The notes under the pieces are model-generated. The model made no database searches and had not been told where the DNA came from. It worked only from the letters and a program-made list of their open reading frames with translations. This document shows, one piece after another, positions 22,630 through 32,073 of a stretch of 64,000 bases of DNA. Both the position numbers and the translations under genes were made by a program. The number at the start of each line of letters is the position of its first letter. Position 1 is the first letter of the stretch. This stretch comes from Cunninghamia lanceolata (lineage: Eukaryota > Streptophyta > Pinopsida > Cupressales > Cupressaceae), in NCBI GenBank assembly GCA_027924645.1, contig BSBN01001225.1, forward strand, positions 11,860,001 through 11,924,000, written 5' to 3'.

Positions 22630-23863
22630 GTCACATGACCCTTACACACCATCTTTCCCTTTTTATGCTAGAGCTCTTTTTCATGAAATGAGTTCACACA
22701 TGTGATTTCTAAATGTATCCATGTGTCACATGAATCACACATTCACCCATAAAATAAAATTTTTAATTCCACCTCCTTCCAAGAAAACTAATGATTTATT
22801 CCTCACTTGTCATAATCTTCATTTAATGCAAATCCCCTCCCCATGTGAATTTAAAATTTACTTTTATTCTCAACCCTTCAATCTCGTTGATGACATCTCA
22901 ACCCTTCATCCTATACTCTCATCTGCACCATTGATCTCAACTTTTAATCTCCACCGTTGGATCAAAATCCTCCTCAATTTGCCTATAAATACAACCCTCT
23001 CCAAGCCATTTTCATCATCTCATTTCAAGTAAACTCATTATGCCAAAATAGTCTCTCATATCCTCCATCATACCATCATTATGCTAAAATTTGTGTTGAG
23101 ATTGTGAGAGTATTCCACATATCCTCATTGCATTTTGGTAAAGCTAAGAGCTAGTGGTTGTAAGCTCTTCCACCTTATCTAGAAGTGAGAAGATTCAAGG
23201 GCTTCATGGAAGGTATAAAATCTAGTTTTCAAGTTCTTTTTAGTTGTTTTATGTCCTTGATCATTTTTCTCATCTTCATTTGGCATGCCCAATGGGACCC
23301 CTTGGTCCTTAGCTAATATTTTTTGTGATTGTTCGTGAAGGTTTTCCATGTGCAGGTCTAATTTGGTGCTATTGGGGCTCGTAGTCATGCCATCGACTTC
23401 CAGTTTAGCGCTATCGGGCTATGGTTCAATGCTATTAGGGACTGTTTCAGTGCCACATTTGCATGACAATTCAAATTTTTTTAGGCTTGTTGACATTTTG
23501 TCTCTAGTTTTTTGTGCTGATCATTGTCTACAGGTTGGAGCTCTTTAGTTTTTGACAGGGTTCTAAGTCTTAGAAAGCTCTATTATCACTTTGTTATCAT
23601 GTTTTGAATAGAGCAGTTACGTTTGATTTTTGGGCTTGCACATCTAACCACGTAGGCTTTGTTTTTAAGTGCTAATCTGCTGCTAAAATCTTTTGGCTAA
23701 CCTTGCAGGGTTGTAACACTCCATTTAAGCATTTTGGACAAAAATAGCTCTCTGATTTTGTGCAGGTTCATCATTTTCTACGGATTAGTGCTATCGGGGC
23801 CTAGAACAACACCACTAGTTTCTAGATAGGTAACAAACATGTATAAATCCTTTTTACTATTTT

Positions 23864-24031
23864 AGTGCTATTCATAATTATTTTAGCACTATTGTCTTTT
23901 CTGTTAGCACGATTATACTTTTTGTCAGCACTATTGCTTTCTGTTTTAGCACTATCTGCATATTGTTTAGTGCTATCAGTCTAACTATTAGCACTATCAG
24001 TCTCTATTTTAGCACTATTTTTCTAACAAAA
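23864..24031. repeat. Eight units of an exact 21-bp repeat with constant AGCACTAT core
   Basis: AG(C/T)(A/G)C(T/G)AT occurs at 23864, 23885, 23906, 23927, 23948, 23969, 23990 and 24011, always 21 bp apart. The remaining 13 bp of each unit are T-rich and diverged. Looser relatives (GGTGCTATTGGGG, AGCGCTATCGGG, AGTGCTATCGGGG) lie upstream at about 23365, 23407 and 23787. Confidence 0.93.
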
Positions 24032-24276
24032 AGTATAGGTCTTTGCAGGGGTCTGACTATTTTTTCTAGGGTTCAAGAACTTTTGTCCAAGGCATTTTCA
24101 TAAAACAAATAACTAAATTGGTGCAGTGATGCTTGTCAAAGTTATCTTTTTTTATCACTAGCTTAGTTGTACTAAAGTTATTTAAGTGGGAACTAACCAT
24201 TGTTTGTTGTGTTTGGTTTGTTTGTAGATGTATGAGCTCTCCCCTCGCACCTTGGGGTGATCTTGGGGATCAAAAG

Positions 24277-24487
24277 TGTTGAATGCACAAGACAACTGAG
24301 AGGGGGGTGAATCAATTGTAGCTTAAAATTTCAAAACCCTCACACACATTTAGATCCACATAGATTCAATTAACCCTTAAACTATTATGATGATTAAGCA
24401 TGAAAAGCAAATAACAGAAATTAAAGCAAAAAAGTTTTTATTGTGGGACAACTAATTCACCCTCCTCTCAGTTGTCTAGTTCCAACA
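24277..24487. repeat. 211-bp inverted repeat with TGTTG...CAACA ends
   Basis: The left arm TGTTGAATGCACAAGACAAC continues as TGAGAGGGGGGTGAATCA. The right arm, read on the minus strand, is TGTTGGAACTAGACAACTGA continuing GAGGAGGGTGAATTAG. Arms are about 40 bp with a 130-bp AT-rich centre. No target duplication is visible. It may be a foldback element or two LTR ends joined head to head. It lies exactly at the truncation point of Copia-1. Confidence 0.75.
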
Positions 24488-24488
24488 C

Positions 24489-25690
24489 TAACTACATCCC
24501 AATGTACTCATCCAGGATTAGCCATAAATCGACTAAGGACTCCCATTGCTTGGGCAATGTCTAGTCTTGTGCAGACCATAGCATACATCAAACTGCCAAC
24601 AACACTAGCATACGGTACTCTACTCATGTCCTCCACCTCACTAGGAGATTTTGGGCAATCATTAATAGACAACTTTGTCCCCAAAGAAATAGGAACACAC
24701 AATGGTCTACAATCTGCCATGCTGAACCTATCCAACACAGTCTTCACAGACTTACTCTAGCTTAACAAAAGTTTTCTATTAGCTCTATCTCTTCTGATTT
24801 CCATTCCCAGAATGTACCTAGCTAGCCCTAGATTTTTCATCTCAAATTGTGCTGACAAATGAGACTTCAAATCAAGAATCACATTCTTACCATTCTCAAT
24901 TAATAGTATATCATCAACATACAATGCAATAATGAGAATGCGATCATTGTCAAATTTATAATACACACAATGATTTGATTTCGATCTCAGAAATCCAACT
25001 GACAACACAAAGGCATCAAACTTGAAGTACCACATCCTAGGAAACTACTTCAAAGCATTCAAAGACTTTTTGAACTTGCAAACCAAATATTCTTTACCTT
25101 TCTCTATGTAATGCTCTGGCTGTGACATGTAAATTTCTTCCTCCAAATCACCATAAAGGAATGCTGTCTTCACATCCATCTACTCCACCTCGAAGTCATA
25201 AGCTGCTGCAAGAGATAACAGGAACCGAATAGATGTCAGCTTTGCAACGGTAGAGAAAATTTCACCATAATCATTTCCCTCCACTTGTGAATACCCCTTC
25301 ACAACCAGCCTAGCCTTGTGCTTTTTAACACTTCCATCTGCACTGAATTTCTTCTTAAACACCCATTTGCATCCAATAGGTTTCCATCCTTCAGGCAAAT
25401 GCACCAAGTCCCATGTTTTATTCTTTTCCAAAGGAGCCATTTCATCTTCCATGGCCTCCTTCCAGGAACCTGCATCTTTCATGCCAATAGCCTCTATCAC
25501 AGTTCGAGGCTCATCAGTGTTAGTAAGCAAGGCAAAAGCACAACTAGAATCAAGTAATGAATAACCAAACCTATTAGGTTGCTTCCTTATTCGTGTAGAC
25601 CTCCTCAAAGGATGAGGTTGAGGTTCTGCTTCTTCTTCTGAGCTTTTAGAGCTACTCGAGTTCTCTTCATCATTAGGTCTCATAGGGTCT
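24489..25690 (-). pseudogene. Copia-1 reverse transcriptase and truncated RNase H
   Basis: On the minus strand this holds a Ty1/Copia RT: SWKEAMEDEM, CKWVFKKKF, KARLVVKGYSQ, then in-frame stops (near 25178, 25048 and 24757). The catalytic LYVDDILL follows at about 24920, then YILGMEI. The connection to RNase H is recognisable (YASVVGSLMYAM, FMANPG). The domain ends abruptly at 24489, where the inverted repeat begins, so most of RNase H and the 3' LTR are lost. Confidence 0.9.
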
Positions 25691-26824
25691 ATTGGTTCAG
25701 TCTTCTCAAGGGTAGAAGGAAACTAAACCACATCTTCTTTCTTTTTTGTTTGTTCTAGCTGTAGAACAATGGAAGAAGGTGTTAGCTCTCTAAAGATAAC
25801 ACTTATTTTATACAACACTTTTTCAGCCATAGGATCCTAAAGCTTGTATCCTTTCACACCGACTCCATAGCTAATAAAAATACACTTAACAACCTTGTTC
25901 TCCAATTTAGACCGTTTCTCCCTAGGCACATGTGCATATGCCTTACAACCAAAAACATGAAGATGTCTAACTGAAGGCTTCTTATAGACCACACCTCCAT
26001 AGGTGTCTTACTAACAAGAGCTGATGTAGGAGACCTATTTACCATGTAGCAAGAAGTGGCTACAGCTTTAGCCGAAAACTTTTGTTCGAGGCTTGCTCCA
26101 CTAAGCATACTCCTAGCCTTCTCCATCAGTGTCCTATTCATCCTCTCTGTAACTCCATTTTGCTGCGGGGTGTATGGAGTTGTCTTATGCCTTTCAATCC
26201 CTTTCTCTTTATAGAACTTATCGAACTCTGCCGAACAAAACTCACCACCGTTATCAATTCTCAAACACTTAATCTTTTTACTAGTTTGATTCTCAACAAA
26301 AGCTTTAAACTCTTTAAACCAACTAAAGACTTCAGTCTTGCTTCTGAGAAAATAAATCCATGACCTTCTATTGTAATCATCTATAAAAGATACAAAATAT
26401 ACAGATTTGGAGATCGAAGGAACACTAACAGGACCAAACACATCAAAATAAATAAGATCCAATACACCAGAAGACTTGTGAAAATAGAGTAAAACTGAAC
26501 ATGGTTTTTCTTTCCATATATGCAATGTTCGCAAAAGTCAAACTCGAGTTTACAATCATTTAACCCCTCAATGAGGTTTTTATTTTTCAGGGTTCTAAGA
26601 CCCTTCTCACCAATGTGGCCATATCTCAAATGCCATAACATAGTCTTTTCAACAGGAAGCTTAACTTCCAAAGCATGAGCACCCTTGGGTACACAAGATG
26701 CACTACCATCAGAATTTGTTACAACAGATTTCTTTACTGCTTGTTCAGATGGTGGGGATAAAGTGACTGTAGCTCTTTTCTTCAAGTTAGAAGAACTATT
26801 GCATTGTGAAGTGCATGCCTCCAA
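25691..26824 (-). pseudogene. Copia-1 integrase with GAG-pre-integrase domain
   Basis: From 26824 the frame reads Ser-rich linker, then the zinc-binding pre-integrase part (MLWHLRYGHIGEKGL ... CEHCIYGKK). After a frame change near 26440 comes the core: IDDYNRRSWIYFL, LRIDNGGEF and GVTERMNRT. The last D and E are 35 residues apart. The usual first Asp is in YFDVFGP. The linker and the start of RT (25690-25850) contain stops. Integrase lies before RT, which defines Copia order. Confidence 0.9.
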
Positions 26825-27099
26825 CTAAAACAGAGTACCTCTCTGAGTACCCTTCGCAAGCACCATAGATCCTCTAGTCATCTTGCATCCATCCTTTGAA
26901 AAGATAACCTGCACACCTGCATCATTCAACATATTATAGAAAGTAGGTTCCGTGCCAAGCCTGGGATGTGCATAACCCCAGTGATCCCCTTCACTCATCC
27001 ATCAGGGAATCAGATTGAGACTCTTCCACGACCAACAATCTTTAGATGAGAATCATCACCCAGGTACACTCTTCCACCATCAAACTCTTCATACTTCGT

Positions 27100-27977
27100 A
27101 AACTAGCTTCAATGCCAGGTCATGTGGAATGATGCACCATAATCAATCAACCACACATCATCAGATGCATGGGTGGCCAGGGCTGCGATGAAGGCATCAC
27201 CATCATCTTGTGACTTGTTAGAATCTGAATCTGGGACATTCTTCTTCTTCTTTTTCTTTTCTTCCTTGCATTCCTTTCATAAATGCCTAGTTTTTCCATA
27301 GTTCCAACAGAGAGCCTTGGACTTTCCAGGAGATTTGGATCTTCCATAGGATTTGGATCTGCCCTTCTCAGCTTTCTTGTCCTTCTTTTTTCCTTTCTCC
27401 TTGGGTCTTCCACGAACTACAAGAACCTCTTTGGTTGCCTCAGAAGACTTTCTCTGCATCTCTTCAGATAACAGTGAAGATACCACTTCATCCATTGTGA
27501 AAGTGGATGTGGTGCTTCCAATACCATAACAAGAGGATCCCATGAGTCCAGAAAAGAACAAAGCAAGGTCATACAATGATCCTCCTTCTACATCTGCACA
27601 CCAACATATGTCAATTGTACAATTAACATGTTGAAGGCATTCAGGTGATCTGCAACAGATCCTCCATCCTCCATCCTTAGAGAATACAACTTCTTTCTCA
27701 GAAAAAGTTTGTTCACTAGGGATTTGGCTTGATAAACATCTCCCAACTTCTTCCAAAGATCTTTCATGGTCTTCTCCTCATGGACATTTAATAGGACATA
27801 ATCAGTTAGACTGAGTTTGATGAGACCCTTAGCCTTCCGAACTTTGAGATCCCAATTAGCTTGTGCCATTATGGTTGGTTTTACACTGGATACAGTTTGC
27901 CATAGGTCATGATCAACAAGCATGTCTTCCATCTTAAGTTTCCATAACTCAAAATTAGTGCCATTGAATTTCTCCAT
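27100..27977 (-). pseudogene. gag: Copia-1 Gag and protease start
   Basis: The ATG at 27977 opens MEKFNGTNFELWKLKMEDML, the usual start of plant Copia Gag (UBN2-type). A frame change near 27600 leads into MDEVVSSLLSEEM and a basic Lys/Ser linker. The zinc knuckle is damaged: CWNYGKTRHL then a stop then KEC, with the second Cys replaced by Tyr. Protease begins DDVWLIDYGASFHM near 27140; the active-site DSG is DYG. Protein from this copy would be inactive. Confidence 0.9.
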
Positions 27978-28103
27978 CTCTAATCTTCCGGATGTGCCTC
28001 TTTTCCTACAACAAAATTATAGAATAGTCCACACAAAGCTCCCACTCAACCTAAGATTAGCTCAAAAAACCCCTACCCAACAACTAGGACCAAAGGTGAT
28101 CAG

Positions 28104-28115
28104 CCTCTGATACCA
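28104..28115 (-). other. Copia-1 primer binding site (initiator tRNA-Met type)
   Basis: TGGTATCAGAGG on the minus strand, two bases after the LTR end (TTTCA). It matches the common plant initiator-tRNA site TGGTATCAGAGC at 11 of 12 bases. Confidence 0.9.
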
Positions 28116-28117
28116 AC

Positions 28118-29169
28118 TGAAAGGAAGCTAGGTGTGTGAAAATCACTTCCTACACTAATCTAATGAGGAGAGAAGAGTGCAAATTCTTTTCAACCTTTAC
28201 AATTACAGTGTTATTAACCCAATATCAGAGATATTGCAGCAAACACATACACAAGAATGTAAGACAGAAGAAGAGAGACAAGATATACGTGGGGAAAACC
28301 CTTACGGGTGAAAAACCCCACACTCCAAAACACAGCTCAAATGTATTCCAGTAAACAATCAAGGTTACAATATAGTTACAAAGCCAATGCTCTTGTAGGA
28401 GTCTTCAACACTCATATCTAGAGATAATCTAGTAGCATAACAGTACCTATCAATCACATAATACATCTCCTCTCCAAAGCACCTATTTATATAGAAGATA
28501 CAAGGTAAAAATGGCTCTATCTTGAGATGTGCGTCCAACATGGCCTCATGGCCCAAAACCCATGCCTATGGACACTTGTCCAACACTATAAGATGTTTAT
28601 GACACTTTTCATATCACCCCATCCCAAAGAGGTTGTTTATTCCCAAGTTGGGCAATGACAGATACTCGTACAACTCTTACGACCATCATAGAATCTGTCA
28701 TACTGACATATCTTATAGCTGTAAGAGAATCTATCATACACAAGCTAAAAATAGCATATTCTCTTACAACATGTCATAACCCTCCTTGGGGCACCCAAAG
28801 ATGCCTTCTTCCAAGATGCCTTGTGACACATGTCTTCACCTATCATAGAATCTTCCATTTATGACTCTTACGCATCATAGATTTGTCATAAGAATCTATC
28901 ATGACCGTTTCAGTCAATATTCCCTTACACACAATCCAAGATGCCAACACATGGCAAAATATTCCTACCACTAAGTGGGATGCCTATCTCCTCATGTGAG
29001 GACAAATTTACATGTTGTCACCTTCCATGTAGGATGACACATCACCGTGCCAACTCCCACAAGATGACAATAAGGATTTCTATCCTAATTACATAATAGG
29101 CAATAAATAAATAAATACAATGAAATATTACAAGAAATTACCAAGGTTGAGACACCTTAATTCCCAATA
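28118..29169 (-). repeat. Copia-1 5' LTR
   Basis: About 1.05 kb on the minus strand, ending TTTCA before the primer site and beginning near TATTGGGAATTAAGG (probably TGTTGGG originally). It contains the GGGGTTTTTCACCC / GGGTTTTCCCC pair often seen in plant Copia LTRs. There is no second copy because the element is truncated on its 3' side. Its start coincides with the break in the next element's LTR. Confidence 0.7.
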
Positions 29170-29349
29170 GGTTTTTTTCCCTTTTAGGGTTTTCCTAGGA
29201 TAAATCCTGCATCATGTGTTTATAAGTATCTCTTATCATTTTGTTGTTAGTTGTGTGTTTCTGTTGCATCTTTGTTATGATCATGATGTTGGTTGCTTAA
29301 GGCTGCAAGGCTGGATAGTCCTTCATTGGACCCTCCTACCTTGACTGTG
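29170..29349 (+). repeat. 3' remnant of the 5' LTR of the G-patch element
   Basis: 180 bp align well with 31899-32073 (shared TCCCTTTTAGGGTTTTCC..., GTTATGATCATGATGTTGGT, GGACCCTCCTACC). The upstream part is missing because Copia-1 starts here. Confidence 0.88.
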
Positions 29350-29354
29350 TTATG

Positions 29355-29369
29355 TGGTATCAGAGTTGG
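29355..29369 (+). other. Primer binding site of the G-patch element
   Basis: TGGTATCAGAGTTGG begins 5 nt after the LTR remnant and fits the initiator tRNA-Met site. Confidence 0.88.
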
Positions 29370-29552
29370 TTGTGAATCTATTGGGAAGGTTGTGAATCTG
29401 TTGGGAATGTTGCAAATCTGTTGGGAAGATATAAAGTGTTGGAAGAAAGTGTGAAACCCTAAAGTGTAACAGGAATCACCACAAAAGAAAGATCAAGGCA
29501 AGAAAGATCCAGGTAAGCTTTTCACATTAAGTTGTTTGTATGATTTGTTTCA

Positions 29553-30633
29553 ATGGAGAAGATTGGAAAGAGAGTGAAGAAAGAAAATAAAAAACTTAAT
29601 ATGCAAGAAGGATATTTTGGAAGAAGAATTGTGTTGAATCAAAACATATAACTTAGAATTGATGGAGAGGATAAGAAAACTAGGAGAAGACAAATATGAT
29701 ATTCTTGAAGAACAATTGTGTGAAATCAAAACATATAACTTAGAATTGATGGAGAGGATAAGAAAACTAGGAGAAGACAAATATGATACTCTTGAAGAAG
29801 AATTGGAAAATGTAAAAAGGAGGAATGAAGAATTAGAAGAAGAGATGAAGTTGTTTGAGTATGTCAAAAGAAGTTTTAAAGAACTGGAAGAAGGATGCAA
29901 GTTGTTTGGTTAGATTGAAAAGAGGAACATAGAGCTAGAGGAAGATTTGGAGAAGTTGAAAAAGGAAAATAGTTCACAAAATAATGAAATATCTGGATTG
30001 AAATAATAGGTTAATCAATTAGAGAAGTCACTTGTAGCATGCAAGGAAGAGAATGAAAGTCTAAGATCTAAGACTAAACTTTATGATGTTTCTTATGATA
30101 CTAATGACTTGTGTGATACTATAGAAGCTTCTTTAGAAGGTGAGGTTGAAGATAACCATGTAATTGAATCTATAATTGTTGGTGACAGTGTTGACAAAGA
30201 CAGTTCTCAAAACAATGTTGGTTTAAAGATCATGAAAAGAATGGGATATGAAGGAAAACAATTGGGAAAGTATCAACAAGGAATTACAGAGCCTATTGAG
30301 CTGGTAATGAGATCAATAAATGAAGGCCTTGGATATATCAAAGGTGAAGAGAATAAGGGTGTTGTCACAAATTCAAACAAATCAACTCAAGGAGGGAAAG
30401 GTATGCGTTGTTCTTATTGTAATAGACATGGACATGAAAATGAAATGTGTTGGGATATATACCCTTGTAAAATCTGTGGATTAAGGAATCAATCTGAAAA
30501 GATGTGTTGGAATGAAATGCAGAGGAGAAAGCCTATTACAGATTGTATGCAAATGGATTATGGATGGATTGATGGATTGAAATGGAAATATGTTACTTGT
30601 ATGTTCAAAAGGTTGTATTTCACTCTTAATTGA
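29553..30633 (+). pseudogene. Gag-like protein: coiled coil, G-patch and tandem zinc knuckles
   Basis: An ATG at 29553 opens a Lys/Glu-rich protein, frame-broken early (stop near 29650), at 29911 and near 30004. The coiled coil contains a 29-residue repeat (MERIRKLGEDKYD...). From 30109 a long frame follows: an acidic segment, then a G-patch-like domain at 30219-30345 (GLKIMKRMGYEGKQLGKYQQ ... GLGYI). Then comes a CCHC knuckle CSYCNRHGHENEMC and a second Cys cluster CKICGLRN...C. There is no protease, RT or integrase before the 3' LTR, so the element is non-autonomous. G-patches bind RNA helicases or RNA; in a Gag this suggests a role in RNA packaging, which is inference. Confidence 0.8.
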
Positions 30634-30639
30634 TTGAAG

Positions 30640-31155
30640 TTGGTATTGATCTTGAGGCAGCATACAAGTGTTTGACAATAGATCGCTAAAATGAGAGGTA
30701 GTTGCAACTTGTAGCTAGACTATTGAACATAGACCACTACAAAATGAAGAATTTGAGGCAACTTGTGAAGGAGACTTTCTCAGAATGTTGACCATTGAGG
30801 TAGTGCAGCAAATTGTAAGAAAAGTGCCCAATTTAGATCACTGGAAGTGAGAAGGAACTTAAGGCAGTCTGTAAAGGACCTGTATAGACTACTAACCATG
30901 AGGCAGTGATTTGTGAACCGATAGCCAAACTTGAGGCAGTTTGCATGGATGACTTGAACATACTGCTGACCCTGAGGTAGTTGTAAGTACCTGTGAATAT
31001 ACCATTGAAAATATCCTAAGAGATAACATTGATTTTGATAGAATATAGGCCAAAGTGAAGAGGCTCACTTTTCAATTAACCCTAAGATTCTGATGTAGGA
31101 GCATCTGGAAGTCATTCAGTGAATTGGGACAGTTAATGTTGAGTTGTAGGGTGCC
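30640..31155 (+). other. Non-coding 3' region with iterated TTGAGGCAG motif
   Basis: (T/A)TGAGG(C/T)AG or a close variant occurs at about 30651, 30752, 30794, 30859, 30898, 30930 and 30971, with similar TGTGAA...ACC flanks. This is a decayed tandem repeat with steps mostly 32-65 bp. It carries no coding signal. Confidence 0.55.
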
Positions 31156-32073
31156 AAAAAGAAACAATGGGGACTACTGCATTTTACCGCATCTTCATAT
31201 CAAAGCTCATGGAGCAAGACTTAGCATCTACATAGTGCCATCTACATCATAGTGAGATTTCAAGTGATTTGGACTTGTTTCTTGAGAGTTATCGCTATCA
31301 GAAGATCATCAGCTTTTACAAAACAGAGCATTCATGTAGACAATTGAGAGGAGAAAGTTTGCAAAGCACTTCCATAACTTGTGGAGTCAAAAGGAACATC
31401 ATACAAGGTGATATGGGACCAGATAGACCTTCATTGAGGTCTGTACCAAGTTTCATTCATTTGCAGAGCATTACCAAGAGTTGTAGGCCGGCCTACTTGT
31501 TTCCTACACATTTCATATGGCCTAGAGTTATGTGCCACCTTGTAAGCTGACATGGGTAACTTGGGAGACTTGAGAATGATATATATAAGCATGACTTGAT
31601 ATTGTTTCAAGATAGAGAAGAAGATGGTGAAAAAGGATGAATAATCTAGAGAAGAAGTAAAAGTGTTTTGAGCCTGGAAGATAGTAGAGTAGAAGCAGAA
31701 AACATATCTGAGAATAGAAGAAGATACAAAATAGTGAATAGTGAAGGAGAAGAGGAAGGAAGGCATGGAAGAATGATGCTATGTCCTATGAATCTTTTGT
31801 AAGCCTAGGATGCAGCCTAGCATATGAATAGCACTAGAGGCATATGTAATGAGAGTTGGAATTCTAATATAATGAGAAGTGATCTTTGAAGGCTAGATTT
31901 TTTCCTTTTAGGGTTTTCCCAGGATAAATCATGTGTCATGTGTTTAAAAGTATCTCTTATAATTATGTTCCTAGCTATGTGTTTCTATTGTATCTTTGTT
32001 ATGATCATGATGTTGGTTACTTAAGGTTGCAAGGCTAGACAATCCTTAATTGGACCCTCCTACCTTGACTGCA
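31156..32073 (+). repeat. 3' end of the G-patch element: polypurine tract and 3' LTR
   Basis: The purine-rich AAAAAGAAACAATGGGGA (31156-31173) precedes a likely LTR start, TGCATTTTACCGC, at 31178. The right end is placed at CTGCA (32073), where homology with the 5' LTR remnant stops and Copia-2 coding sequence begins. The LTR would be about 896 bp. The left boundary is inferred from the purine tract only. Confidence 0.65.

Larger units (their letters stand above)
22065..24276 (+). mobile_element. LTR-like sequence with hairpins and a 21-bp repeat
   Basis: It starts TGTAGACACCTAAAAATGTC, a start I associate with plant LTRs. An AT-rich hairpin cluster (22134-22629) follows, then a mixed region with dispersed AG(C/T)GCTATCGGG motifs and a strict 21-bp repeat. 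There is no coding capacity. I could not define its right end or a second copy in the window, so LTR is an inference. It abuts the inverted repeat at 24277. Confidence 0.45.

Noticed and set aside
23864..24031. CRISPR-like array
   Set aside because: The constant part is 8 bp and the spacers 13 bp; the setting is plant retroelement DNA.
24277..24487. MITE with target duplication
   Set aside because: The flanks AAAAG and CTAAC do not match, so insertion by a DNA transposon is not shown.
28104..28115. tRNA gene at primer-site matches (also 29355 and 35088)
   Set aside because: Only the short site complementary to the tRNA 3' end is present, placed as expected next to LTRs.
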